From contig CP101406.1 in the NCBI GenBank assembly GCA_024758765.1, forward strand, positions 1,426,001-1,490,000: DNA of 64,000 bases, written 5' to 3'. The stretch comes from Mycobacterium sp. SVM_VP21 (GTDB lineage: Bacteria; Actinomycetota; Actinomycetes; Mycobacteriales; Mycobacteriaceae). Below the pieces are notes generated by a model. The model did not search any database. It was not told the origin of the DNA and saw nothing but the letters and a program-made list of their open reading frames with translations. Positions 39,598 through 48,884 of this stretch are shown here, piece by piece. The first letter of the stretch is position 1; every line of letters starts with the position of its first letter. The translations under genes and the position numbers were made by a program.

Positions 39598-39819
39598 CTA
39601 GGAGCAGAGGGATTCGTAGCGCACTTCCGCGATCTCGCGCGGGTACATGTTGTAGCCGTCGTGATCCACGCGGGCCAGACCGCTGGTATGGAAACAGCCG
39701 TCGACGCCGCGACGGCATGCATCGGCGAGGTTTTCCGGTCTCCCGGCCACTGCGACCGACAGCGACGAGCGGTTACGCAAAACACCGCAGTTCTTCCCGG
39801 GCACTGGCTCCAGTTGCAC
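39598..39819 (-). pseudogene. Acyl-CoA synthetase (FadD, AMP-binding) remnant
   Basis: In the 401-bp gap between catalase and fdhA, the minus strand encodes a 73-residue fragment containing AGRPENLADACRRGVDGCFH then TSGLARVDHDGYNMYPREIAEV. This matches the motif order of AMP-forming acyl-CoA synthetases (NRPExTAEAF..GWFHTGD.ARVDxDGY and GYNVYPREIEEV), with the intervening IVDRKKDLIIRGG segment deleted. The rest of the gene is missing, so it is a degraded relic. Nothing else is seen in the gap except the fdhA promoter. Confidence 0.5.
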
Positions 39820-39996
39820 CGCCGCGGCCGAGGAACGTCACCTGCGCCCCAATTCGGTGACGTATCGCGTGCAGTGCACGGCCGAACCCCGGGGGCGGCC
39901 CATTGCCGACTACCGACTCGAGGTCGAGTTGCCGCTGTGCGGGTGACTGGGGCCGCGGTGCTTCACGGGGAACGCCAACAGCGTTAGGATTCACAA

Positions 39997-42900
39997 ATGA
40001 TAGAGCGAAAGTTCTTGGAGTGGCCGGTAATCCGGCAACTGCGCACCGGCGACATGTTCGGCCGCGGGCCGGCAGTCACCTCCGAACACACCCGCAGCAT
40101 CGCGCCGCGAACCGCTACCGCCGACCGAGTGGTGCAAAGCGTCTGCCCCTACTGCGCGGTCGGCTGCGGCCAGCGCGTCTATGTCAAGGACGAGCAGGTC
40201 GTGCAGATCGAGGGCGATCCCAACTCACCGATCTCACGGGGGCGGCTGTGCCCGAAAGGGTCGGCCAGCGAACAGTTGGTCAACTCGCCTGGCCGGCAGG
40301 TCAGCGTCCTCTACCGGGCGCCCCGCGCCACGCAGTGGCAGCCGCTGGAGCTGGACACCGCCATCGACATGGTGGCCGAGAGGTTCATCGCCTCGCGGCG
40401 CAACGCATGGCAGGACCACGACGCCGAGGGCCGGCCACTGCGGCGCACCATGGGCATCGCCTCGCTGGGCGGCGCGACACTGGACAACGAAGAGAACTAC
40501 GTCATCAAGAAGCTCTTCACCGCCGCGGGCGTCATACAGGTCGACAACCAAGCTCGTATTTGACACTCCGCCACGGTTCCCGGTCTGGGAGCCTCCTTCG
40601 GTCGCGGTGGAGCGACGCAAACCCTGCAAGACATGGCGAATGCCGACTGCATCGTCATCCAGGGCTCGAACATGGCCGAGTGCCACCCGGTGGGTTTCCA
40701 GTGGGTGGAGGAGGCCAAAGCCCGCGGCGCGGTGGTGATCCACGTCGACCCGCGGTTCACTCGCACGTCGGCGGTGTGCGACAAGCACATTCCGATCCGG
40801 GCCGGCTCCGACGTGGTGCTATTGGGTGCGCTGATCAACCATGTGCTCACCCACGACTTGTGGTTCCGTGAATACGTGCTGGCCTACACCAACGCCGCGA
40901 CGCTGGTCAGCGAGGACTTCCGCGACACCGAAGACTTGGGCGGGCTGTTCTCCGGATTCGATCCGCAGACCGGGCAGTACGACCCGTCGAGTTGGGCGTA
41001 CCAGAGTCAGGGAGCCGGCGAAGACGACATCGGCTCGGCCGGGGGTGGCCACGAGCATGGCACCAGCGCGTCGGCGCGCTCACTCGGTGAGACGCTCGGC
41101 AGCGGCGGCCCGCCTCTGGAACACGCCCGCGTACAGCGCGACGAAACACTGCAGCACCCGCGCACCGTTTTCCAGATCCTCAAGCGGCACTACGCGCGCT
41201 ACACGCCGGAGATGGTCCGCGACGTCTGCGGTATCGACCCGGCGATGTTCGATTACCTGGCCCGAGCCGTCACGGCCAACTCAGGGCGCGAGCGCACCAC
41301 CTGCTTCGCCTATGCGGTGGGCTGGACACAGCACACCCTGGGCGCCCAGTACATCCGCACCGCGGCGATCCTGCAGCTGCTGCTGGGCAACGTAGGCCGG
41401 CCCGGCGGCGGGATCATGGCGCTGCGCGGGCACGCCAGCATCCAGGGCTCCACCGATATCCCCACGCTCTACGACATGCTGCCCGGCTATCTGCCGATGC
41501 CCAAGGCCGGGCGCGACGACACCCTGCGCCAGTACCTGGACCGCGTCGGGTCGAAGAGCCAGAAGGGCTTTTGGGCCAACGCCGATGCGTATCTGGTTAG
41601 CCTGCTCAAGGCGTGGTGGGGGGACGCCGCAACCGCCGACAACGACTGGGCCTTCGACTACTTGCCCCGGCTGACCGGACCACACGGCACCTATCAGGCG
41701 GTGACGGGAATGCTGAACGACGAAGTGGAGGGCTACTTCCTGCTCGGCCAGAACCCAGCCGTGGGTTCGGCCAACGGCCGCCAACAACGGTTGGGTATGT
41801 CGCACCTGAAGTGGCTGGTGGTGCGGGATCTGAACCTGATCGAGTCGGCCACCTGGTGGAAAGACGGCCCGGAGATCGCCTCGGGTGAGCTGTGCGCGCA
41901 AGACAACGAGACCGAGGTGTTCTTCCTGCCGGCGGCCAGTCACGTCGAGAAGGCCGGGACATTCACCCAGACCCAGCGTCTGCTGCAATGGCGCCATCAG
42001 GCCGTCGCCCCGCCAGGGGACTGCATCAGTGAGCTGGAGTTCTTCATCAGGCTGGGCAACCGAATTCGCGCTCACCTGGCCGGGTCCACCGATCCGCGGG
42101 ACCGCCCGCTGTTGGATCTGGTCTGGGACTACCCCGTCGATGAGCACGGTGACCCCGATCCAGAGTTCGTGCTGGCTGAGATCAACGGCCATCAACTCGC
42201 CGGCGACGGCGCGGGCGCACCGCTGTCGTCTTACACCGAGATGCGCGCCGACGGATCCACCGCAGGCGGCTGCTGGATCTATTCGGGGGTGTACGCCGAG
42301 GGCGTCAACCAGGCCGCCCGCCGGGTGCCGCGTGGCGGGCCGAGCCCCAGCCAGTCGGAGTGGGGCTGGGCCTGGCCGGCCGATCGGCGAATCCTCTACA
42401 ACCGCGCCTCGGCGGACCCGGACGGGGTGCCGTGGAGCGAACGCAAACGCTATGTGTGGTGGGATGCGGAGGCCGGCCGTTGGACCGGCAAGGACGTGCC
42501 CGACTTCGTGGTCGATCGCGCGCCGGGCGCTCGACCGGATCCGGCGTTGGGCGGCCCGGAAGCGTTGGCCGGCGACGACCCGTTCGTCATGCAACCCGAC
42601 GGCAAGGGTTGGTTGTTCGCGCCCAAGGGCCTGGTGGACGGGCCGTTGCCCACCCACTACGAACCGCAAGAGTCGCCGATCGCCAACGCGGTCTATCGCC
42701 AACAGCGCAACCCCGCCCGAATCACGTTCCCCCGCAAAGACAACCTCTCGGCTCCCAGCGCCGGGGAGCCGGGCGCCGATGTCTACCCCTACGTGTTCAC
42801 CACCTACCGACTGACCGAGCACCACACGGCCGGCGGCATGAGCCGCTGGCTGCCGTACCTGGCCGAGCTGCAGCCGGAGATGTTCTGCGAGGTCTCCCCG

Positions 42901-43287
42901 GCGCTGGCCGCCGAGCGGGATCTGGAGAACTTCGGCTGGGCCACCATCATCTCGCCGCGGGCCGCGATCGAGGCCCGGGTGTTGGTGACCGACCGGATGA
43001 CGCCACTGATCGTGGGTGGCCACACGGTGCACCAGATCGGGCTGCCGTATCACTGGGGAGTCGGCGGGGACGCGGTGGTCAGCGGCGACGCCGCCAACGA
43101 TCTGCTCGGGGTGACGCTGGACCCCAACGTGCAGATCCAGGAATCCAAAGCCGGTTCGTGCGATATCCAGCCGGGCCGCCGACCGCACGGTGAAGCGCTG
43201 CTGCGTCTGATCTCGGAGTATCAAAGCCGTTCCGGCGCCACGCCGGAGACCGGCAACACCGCAATCGATCCAGAGGGGCGGGACTGA
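39997..43287 (+). CDS. fdhA: Selenocysteine formate dehydrogenase, alpha (catalytic) subunit; UGA at codon 189 read as Sec
   Basis: A Mo/W-bis-MGD formate dehydrogenase catalytic subunit (1096 residues), oxidising formate to CO2. The N-terminal [4Fe-4S] site is C50-x2-C53-x3-C57-x27-C85 (VCPYCAVGCGQR, RLCPKG). At 40561 an in-frame TGA splits the frame; residues on both sides (DNQARI-U-HSATVPGLGA) are the canonical selenocysteine site of formate dehydrogenases, and the same frame runs on to 43287. A SECIS hairpin starts 11 nt after the UGA. No Tat signal is visible and an in-frame stop lies four codons upstream of the ATG, so the subunit appears cytoplasmic, unlike E. coli FdnG. It is followed by fdhB and fdhC with one-base stop/start overlaps. 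Confidence 0.95.
40561..40593 (+). promoter_or_regulatory. UGA selenocysteine codon and bacterial SECIS element
   Basis: TGA at 40561-40563 is followed after 11 nt by a hairpin: stem GGTTCCC (40575-40581), loop GGTCT (40582-40586), stem GGGAGCC (40587-40593), giving 7 pairs including one G-U. The spacing and the GGUCU loop are the same as in the E. coli fdhF SECIS that SelB binds. It lies inside the coding region, as in all bacterial SECIS. Confidence 0.92.
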
Positions 43288-44246
43288 TGGGCCAACTGTA
43301 CGGGCCGACCGACCCCGCCGCCGATGCCAGGTGGTCGCCGCAACACCCACGCAAGGGGTTCTTCACCGACACGTCGATCTGCATCGGCTGTAAAGCCTGC
43401 GAGGTGGCCTGCAAAGAGTGGAACCACAACCCGCAGGACGGTCCGCTGGAGTTGCTCGGGTCGTCGTATGACAACACCGGTGCACTGGGCGCCAGCACCT
43501 GGCGGCATGTGGCGTTCATCGAGCAGAGCCGCGACCGCATCGAGGAGGCTCGTGAATCTGGCCGGCAGCTGATCAGCCTGGGGCTGCCGAAGATGCCAGG
43601 CGACACTGCGGATATCGTCCCGCCCGACACCGATCAGTTCCGCTGGCTGATGTCCTCGGATGTCTGCAAACACTGCACGCACGCGGGGTGTCTGGACGTA
43701 TGCCCGACGGGATCGCTGTTTCGGACCGAGTTCGGCACGGTGGTGGTGCAGGCCGACGTCTGTAACGGCTGCGGCAACTGTGTGCCGGCCTGCCCGTTCG
43801 GGGTGATCGAACGTCGCACCGACGGAACCGCCGCGCCGAAGACCGCCCGCGGCCCCGAACCGGTGCCCAACACCGGGGTCGCCCAGAAGTGCACGCTCTG
43901 CTACGACCGGCTGGTCGACAGGCAGACGCCGGCGTGCGCGCAGACCTGCCCGACGCAGTCCATCCAGTTCGGTGATCACGACGACCTGGTGCAGCGGGCC
44001 CGGCAGCGGGTGGCCCAACTGCACGCCCAGGGCCGCACCGAGGCCCGCCTCTACGGCGCCAATGAGCATGACGGTGTCGGTGGCACCGGCTCGGTCTTCC
44101 TGTTGCTCGATGAGCCGGAGGTCTACGGGCTGCCGCCCGACCCTCGGGTGGGCACCGCCGACCTGCCGACGATGTTCAAACGTTCGGCGCTGGCCGCGGC
44201 CGGCATGCTTGCCGCCGTGGCGGTCGCCTTCTTGGGGGGACGCTGA
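43287..44246 (+). CDS. fdhB: Formate dehydrogenase iron-sulfur (beta) subunit
   Basis: A 319-residue ferredoxin-like electron-transfer subunit. Four [4Fe-4S] Cys groups are seen: ICIGCKACEVACKEW, VCKHCTHAGCLDVCPTG, VCNGCGNCVPACPFG, and KCTLCYDRL with ACAQTCPTQS. A C-terminal hydrophobic helix (SALAAAGMLAAVAVAFLGG) anchors it in the membrane. It passes electrons from FdhA to the membrane subunit. Its ATG overlaps the fdhA stop by one base, and its stop overlaps fdhC in the same way. Confidence 0.94.
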   Translation: MGQLYGPTDPAADARWSPQHPRKGFFTDTSICIGCKACEVACKEWNHNPQDGPLELLGSSYDNTGALGASTWRHVAFIEQSRDRIEEARESGRQLISLGLPKMPGDTADIVPPDTDQFRWLMSSDVCKHCTHAGCLDVCPTGSLFRTEFGTVVVQADVCNGCGNCVPACPFGVIERRTDGTAAPKTARGPEPVPNTGVAQKCTLCYDRLVDRQTPACAQTCPTQSIQFGDHDDLVQRARQRVAQLHAQGRTEARLYGANEHDGVGGTGSVFLLLDEPEVYGLPPDPRVGTADLPTMFKRSALAAAGMLAAVAVAFLGGR

Positions 44247-45301
44247 TGAACATGGTGTCCGATGGCCCCCGCCGCGGCGGCGGTAAGCGCCGGCGCCGGG
44301 GCAGTGGGGACGGCGGCCGTGAGATGCCGATGGTCCCCGATGTGCAGTTCAGCTCTTACTACGGCCGTCCGGTGGTCAAACCCGCACCGTGGTCACACGA
44401 GATCGCCGCGTACCTATTCCTGGGTGGACTGGCAGGCGGCTCCGGCCTGCTGGCCGCCGGCGCCCAGCTGTCCGGCCGCAAAGTGTTGCGGCGCAACTCC
44501 CGGCTGGCGGCGCTGGGGGCAATCGTGTTGAGCGCAGCGGCCCTGATCAGCGACCTCGGCCGTCCGGAGCGCTTCGTCAACATGCTGCGCACCATCAAGC
44601 TGACATCGCCGATGAGCCTGGGCTCGTGGATCCTCTCGGGGTTCGGTGCGGGCACGTCGGTGGCGGCGGCCGCCGAGGTAGACCGGTTGACCGGCCGACG
44701 GTTACCGCTGGGTCCGCTCCGCGGCGTACTGCACGCGGTAGCGGGACCGGCTGGATTGGAGGCTGCGGTGTTCGCGGCACCGCTGGCCGTCTATACCGCG
44801 GTGTTGTTGGGCGATACTGCTACCCCGACCTGGCACGGCGCGCACCGCGACTTGCCGTTCGTGTTCGTCAGCTCGGCGAGCCTGGCCTCGGGAGGCTTGG
44901 CCATGCTGACCACCCCGGTGCGTGAGGCCGGGCCGGCCCGGCGGTTGGCTGTGCTCGGGGTGCTCGGCGACGTCATCGCCACCCGGGCCATGGAGCAGCG
45001 GATGGACCCGATCGCCGCCGAGCCTCTGCACCAGGGCCGGGCCGGGGCGATGCTGCGTTGGAGCGAACGTCTGGCGATCGCCGGAGGTATCGGGACGCTC
45101 CTGGGCGGGCACAGGCGCGGCATGGCGGCGTTGTCGGGGCTGGCGTTGCTGTGCGCTTCGGCGCTGACTCGCTTCGGGGTGTTCGAGGCCGGCATCGCCT
45201 CGGCGAAGGACCCGCGTTACACCATCGAGCCGCAGAAGCGTCGGCTGGCGGAGCGGCAGGCGGCGGGTATCACCGGGGATTCGATCACCACCGCTGATTA
45301 A
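44246..45301 (+). CDS. fdhC: NrfD/PsrC-like membrane subunit of formate dehydrogenase
   Basis: A 351-residue polytopic membrane protein. A basic N-terminus (RRGGGKRRRRGSGDGGR) precedes conserved WSHEIAAYLFLGGLAGGSGL and SDLGRPERFVNMLRTIKLTS, features of the NrfD/PsrC quinone-interacting family. There are about eight hydrophobic helices. It probably transfers electrons from FdhB to the menaquinone pool. It replaces the haem-b FdnI subunit of E. coli, since no cytochrome motif is present. It is the last gene of the fdhABC operon. Confidence 0.85.
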   Translation: MNMVSDGPRRGGGKRRRRGSGDGGREMPMVPDVQFSSYYGRPVVKPAPWSHEIAAYLFLGGLAGGSGLLAAGAQLSGRKVLRRNSRLAALGAIVLSAAALISDLGRPERFVNMLRTIKLTSPMSLGSWILSGFGAGTSVAAAAEVDRLTGRRLPLGPLRGVLHAVAGPAGLEAAVFAAPLAVYTAVLLGDTATPTWHGAHRDLPFVFVSSASLASGGLAMLTTPVREAGPARRLAVLGVLGDVIATRAMEQRMDPIAAEPLHQGRAGAMLRWSERLAIAGGIGTLLGGHRRGMAALSGLALLCASALTRFGVFEAGIASAKDPRYTIEPQKRRLAERQAAGITGDSITTAD

Positions 45302-45317
45302 GACCTGCCGGAATGTC

Positions 45318-45638
45318 TCAGCCGAGCTGGTGCAGCTGAAATGGCTTCGAGGCCAGGGTACTTCCCGGGCATTCACCATCGGAGCTGGTCGTGACCACAC
45401 CGCCGAGCGATACCGGGTCGATCGAGACCCGAATGATCGCCGGCGCGTAGCTGCCGTCCACGCAGATCGCCCCATCCGGCTTGGTGACACTGAACTGCCA
45501 GTGCCCGTCGACCAGGCTCATGGGACTGGTCCAGCCCTGATTACTGGACACGGTTCCGTTGCAGTCGGCCTGGCTGCAGCTGGTAGCGATCGTCCAGGCG
45601 AACTCCTGGTCGCCGCCCTGGTATTCGCCGTTGAGCAA
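45318..45638 (-). pseudogene. Truncated secreted-protein domain, directly after selD
   Basis: A 106-residue frame with four Cys (IATSCSQADCNGT, GAICVDGS, DGECPGST) and the motif SLVDGHWQFSVTK. It resembles the repeat domain of mycobacterial exported proteins and of sensor domains linked to Ser/Thr kinases (LNGEYQ... VDGHW). It begins with a TTG only 9 bp after the selD stop and lacks any signal peptide, so the 5' part has probably been lost, perhaps when selD moved in. It is convergent with fdhC. Confidence 0.5.
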
Positions 45639-45647
45639 CGGCGCTTC

Positions 45648-46628
45648 TCACAGCACGTCAATTCCGCTGCCCACCACGGTATGTCCGATCACCGGGTGGC
45701 CGGGCAGCTCGCCGACGACCAGCAGCCCGCCGGAGGTCTGGGCATCGGCCAGCAGCAGCAGGTCGTCTTCGCTGACCCCGGGGCCGGGCCGCAGGTGCGC
45801 ACGCACCCAGTCCAGGTTGCGGCGCGTGCCGCCGGAGACGTAACCGTCACGCAGCGCTTCGTGCGCGCCGGCGATCATCGGCACCGCAGATCGGTCGAGC
45901 ACCGCGCCCACCCCCGACGCGCGGCACATCTTGTACAGATGTCCGAGCAGCCCGAACCCGGTGACGTCGGTGGCCGCCCGCACGCCCAGCGACAACGCGG
46001 CTTCGGCGGCGTCGCAGTTAAGACCGACCATGGTGGCGATCGCCTCGTCGAACACTTCGCCGGTGCGTTTGTGCCGGTTGTTGAGCAGCCCCACTCCCAG
46101 CGGCTTGGTCAAGGTCAGTGGTAGTCCGGGCTGCGCGGCGTCGTTGCGCAGCAACTTGTTCGGGTCGGCTACCCCGGTGACCGCCATGCCGTACTTGGGC
46201 TCCGGATCGTCGATGGAATGGCCGCCGATCACCGGGCAAGCCGCCTGCTCGGCCACCGCCAGACCGCCGCGCAGTACCTCAGTCATCAACTCCATAGGCA
46301 GTGTCTCTCGCGGCCAGCCGACGAGGTTGATCGCGACCACCGGGCGCCCGCCCATCGCGTAGATGTCCGAGAGGGCATTGGCTGCAGCGATCCGGCCCCA
46401 GTCGTATGCGTCGTCGACGACTGGGGTGAAAAAGTCCGCGGTGGACAACACGGCGAGGTCGTCGCGCACCAGCACGGCCGCCGCGTCGTCGCCGTCGTCG
46501 AGGCCCACCAGGACGCCCTTGCCGGACTGCCCGGTCAAGCCGCGCACCGCGTCTTCCAGCTCACCGGGGGGAATCTTGCATGCACAGCCGCCGCCGTGGG
46601 CATAGCCGGTCAATCGCACGTCCGTCAT
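45648..46628 (-). CDS. selD: Selenide, water dikinase SelD
   Basis: A 326-residue enzyme that makes selenophosphate from selenide and ATP, the Se donor for selenocysteine synthesis. The N-terminal catalytic loop is HGGGCACKIP with Cys15 and Lys18 (equivalent to E. coli Cys17 and Lys20), so this is the Cys and not the Sec form. PurM/AIR-synthase-fold motifs include DDAAAVLVRDDLAVLSTADF and GGHSIDDPEPKYGMAVTG. It overlaps the ferredoxin reductase gene by 4 nt and ends the three-gene operon 48663-45648. Confidence 0.96.
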   Translation of the reverse strand: MTDVRLTGYAHGGGCACKIPPGELEDAVRGLTGQSGKGVLVGLDDGDDAAAVLVRDDLAVLSTADFFTPVVDDAYDWGRIAAANALSDIYAMGGRPVVAINLVGWPRETLPMELMTEVLRGGLAVAEQAACPVIGGHSIDDPEPKYGMAVTGVADPNKLLRNDAAQPGLPLTLTKPLGVGLLNNRHKRTGEVFDEAIATMVGLNCDAAEAALSLGVRAATDVTGFGLLGHLYKMCRASGVGAVLDRSAVPMIAGAHEALRDGYVSGGTRRNLDWVRAHLRPGPGVSEDDLLLLADAQTSGGLLVVGELPGHPVIGHTVVGSGIDVL

Positions 46629-47761
46629 GCGTCAATGATCAGGTGGTCGCCGACCGCGCGGGAGATGCAGATCAGCATGTCGCCGTCGGCGCGTTCGGTA
46701 TCGGTCAGGGTCTGGTCGCGGTGATCGATCTCGCCGTCGAGCACCCGCACCCGGCAGGTGCCGCAGAACCCCTGCTTGCACGAATAGGGAGTGTCGGGGT
46801 TGACCTGCAGGATCGCGGCCAAGGCGGTCTGATCGGCGTCGACAGGTACAACGGTACCGCTCTTGGCGAGGGTTACGGTGAACGGTTTGCCGTCGAGAAC
46901 CGGTGGGGCAGAGAACCGTTCGTAGTGCAGCTCCACATCTGTGCGGCCGATCAAACCCCGGCGGAGCACCTCGAGCATCGGCGGCGGGCCACACGCGTAC
47001 AGCGCGGTGGGCACCGGCACGTCCCCGATCAGATCGGCGGCCGTCGGCAGCCCGTGGGTGTCGTCGGTACGCACAACCACCTTGTCGCCGAATTGCGCCA
47101 CCTCGGCGATGAACGGGATGGCATCGGCGGAGCGGCCGGTGTAGATCATCGACCAGTCCAGGCCCAGGCGCTCGGCGGCGCGCATCATCGGCAAGATCGG
47201 GGTGATCCCGATACCGCCGGCGACGAACCGGAGACGCTGCGCGGACGAACCGTAGCCGGGAACCGCCATGGGCATGCCGTTGCGGGGCCCCTTGATCGTG
47301 ACCGTGGCGCCGGGCTGCAAGCTGTCGTGCACCTCGATCGACCCCCCGCCACCGTCGGGGATGCGGCGCACCGCAATGCGGTAGCTGTCGGGGTCGGCGG
47401 GATCCCCGCACAGCGAGTACTCCCGCATCCTGCCCGAGGGCAGCAGCAGATCCAGATGCGCACCGGGTGTCCAGCGGGTCAGCGGCTTGTCGTCGGTGGC
47501 GACCAGGGTCAGCGCCACCACGTCCTTGTCGTGCGCGACGATCTCCCGCTTGGCCACCCGCAACTCCCGCGTGCGTTCCGGCTCGGCCAGCTTCCAGCGC
47601 CGCATCAACACGCTGAACGTCGGGAAGGCGATCTTGGCCAGCAGATTCGAGACCCGCAGCAACGGGTCGTGGCGCCACCGCCCGTACAGCTGTGGCGGCA
47701 CATCGGTGGGAATCTCGCCGAGCGGACGGAATCGTGATCCCGCGGCGTCGTGCGATGTCAA
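46625..47761 (-). CDS. Ferredoxin-type oxidoreductase (FAD/NAD domain plus C-terminal 2Fe-2S)
   Basis: A 378-residue flavoprotein of the phthalate dioxygenase reductase type. The order is a flavin-binding barrel (TPGAHLDLLLPSGRMREYSL), NAD-binding domain (FVAGGIGITPILPMMRAAER, LYACGPPPMLEVLR), and a plant-type [2Fe-2S] domain at the C-terminus (SCKQGFCGTCRVRVLDGE). It carries electrons from NAD(P)H to an oxygenase or diiron partner. It is sandwiched between a PF10118-like metal hydrolase and selD with 4-nt overlaps on both sides, suggesting the first two work as a redox pair. Confidence 0.9.
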   Translation of the reverse strand: MTSHDAAGSRFRPLGEIPTDVPPQLYGRWRHDPLLRVSNLLAKIAFPTFSVLMRRWKLAEPERTRELRVAKREIVAHDKDVVALTLVATDDKPLTRWTPGAHLDLLLPSGRMREYSLCGDPADPDSYRIAVRRIPDGGGGSIEVHDSLQPGATVTIKGPRNGMPMAVPGYGSSAQRLRFVAGGIGITPILPMMRAAERLGLDWSMIYTGRSADAIPFIAEVAQFGDKVVVRTDDTHGLPTAADLIGDVPVPTALYACGPPPMLEVLRRGLIGRTDVELHYERFSAPPVLDGKPFTVTLAKSGTVVPVDADQTALAAILQVNPDTPYSCKQGFCGTCRVRVLDGEIDHRDQTLTDTERADGDMLICISRAVGDHLIIDA

Positions 47762-48663
47762 CGCCGCGCCCTCCGCGCTGCCGGCGAGGTCGCCAGGTAG
47801 GACACGGCCTGCGCGGTGGAGCCGATGGAGGCCGGGTCGAACGACGGTTTGAAGTAGGCGACGGTGTATTTGAGCACCTGCCGCAGCTGCGGAAGGATGT
47901 TGCGCCGCGAGCCGCGCAGGTACTCACGCCACAGCCAGAAGTAGGAGTGGCTGATGGTGTTGTCGGAGCGGCAGGTGAATCCGATCGCCCGGTGAATCAT
48001 CAACACCAGGTACACCAGCGCGACCAGCATGGCTCGGCAGCGGTTGAGATAGCCGGGGTGAAAGTAGTTCGCCACATCGTGGGCTACGCAGCGGTGCTCG
48101 ATCTCCTCGGCGCCGTGCCAGCGGCAGATGTCGGCCATCGTCGGGTCCACGTCGTAGGCGTCCCACGCGCAGTTCAGGACGAAATCGCCCAGGATCGCGG
48201 TGTAGTGCTCAATCGCTGCGATCAGCCACAGCCGCTGCACCATGTCGTTGTATCGGGTACGGGCGAACCGCTGGCTGCGCGGCGCCAGCAGTCGACGGAA
48301 GAAGTACTCGAATTGCCGCAGGATGGGCCCGGTATCGACGCCGCGGGCCTCCAGGAACTCGGTCACCGCCTTGTCGTGTGACTCGGCGTGCATCGCCTCC
48401 TGGCCGATGAAGCCGCGCATGGCGCCCGCCAGGTCCTCGTCTTTGACGTAGGGCAACGCCTCGTTGAAGACCTCGCAGAACCACCGCTCGCCCTCGGGCA
48501 GGATCAGATGCAGGATGCTCACCACGTCGGAGGCCACCGGCTCGCCTTTGATCCAGTGCAGTGGGGTCTGTGACCAGTCGAACTCGACGTTGCGGGCGTG
48601 GATCTCCACGCCGGCCGGCTCATAGATATGCCCGCCCACGGCCGGCTTAGTTTGGCTCGTCAT
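47758..48663 (-). CDS. PF10118-like metal-dependent hydrolase (probable diiron-type protein)
   Basis: A 301-residue protein of the predicted metal-dependent hydrolase family. Candidate metal ligands: E in GERWFCEVFNEAL, ExxxH in GQEAMHAESHDK, EHY in IAAIEHYTAILG, and EEIEHRCVAHDV. This pattern resembles a four-helix diiron oxygenase. The start at 48663 has AAGGAGG 8 nt upstream; an 11-residue longer form is less likely. Coupled translation with the ferredoxin reductase suggests that enzyme reduces it. The substrate is unknown. It is divergent from tRNA-Sec. Confidence 0.8.
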   Translation of the reverse strand: MTSQTKPAVGGHIYEPAGVEIHARNVEFDWSQTPLHWIKGEPVASDVVSILHLILPEGERWFCEVFNEALPYVKDEDLAGAMRGFIGQEAMHAESHDKAVTEFLEARGVDTGPILRQFEYFFRRLLAPRSQRFARTRYNDMVQRLWLIAAIEHYTAILGDFVLNCAWDAYDVDPTMADICRWHGAEEIEHRCVAHDVANYFHPGYLNRCRAMLVALVYLVLMIHRAIGFTCRSDNTISHSYFWLWREYLRGSRRNILPQLRQVLKYTVAYFKPSFDPASIGSTAQAVSYLATSPAARRARR

Positions 48664-48767
48664 GATCGCGGCCTCCTTCGGGGCCATGCTACCCACGAGT
48701 TCGGCGCGCTTTTGGCCGCTGAGCGGTCACTACCGCGCCGAAAACGCTGAAGGTTTAGGTTGTCAGC

Positions 48768-48862
48768 GGAGGCGTCTGAGTCCTGGTGGGCTCCCCGGTC
48801 TTCAAAACCGGTGAGGCCGAGTATCTCGGTCTGGCGGGTTCGATTCCCGTCCGCCTCCGCCA
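48768..48862 (+). tRNA. selC: tRNA-Sec (anticodon TCA)
   Basis: A 95-nt selenocysteine tRNA with encoded CCA. Acceptor GGAGGCGT pairs with CCGCCTCC: seven pairs plus a T-C mismatch at the eighth. The six-pair D stem GAGTCC/GGGCTC with 4-nt loop TGGT is a Sec hallmark. The anticodon arm CCGGT-CTTCAAA-ACCGG has anticodon TCA at 48802-48804, reading UGA. The long extra arm has eight pairs (AGGCCGAG/CTCGGTCT). The T arm is GCGGG-TTCGATT-CCCGT. It lies 22 bp before selA and is probably the first product of the selC-selA-selB unit. Confidence 0.97.
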
Positions 48863-48884
48863 GCCGCGTATCGGAGGAGGAACC

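Noticed and set aside
39997..40563. fdhA as a frameshifted or nonsense pseudogene
   Set aside because: The frame is unchanged across the UGA, the site is the canonical Sec position, a SECIS follows, and all sel genes are adjacent.
41281..43350. A 689-residue minus-strand frame opposite fdhA/fdhB
   Set aside because: It is antisense to well-supported FdhA sequence and rich in Arg/Gln/His with no domain.
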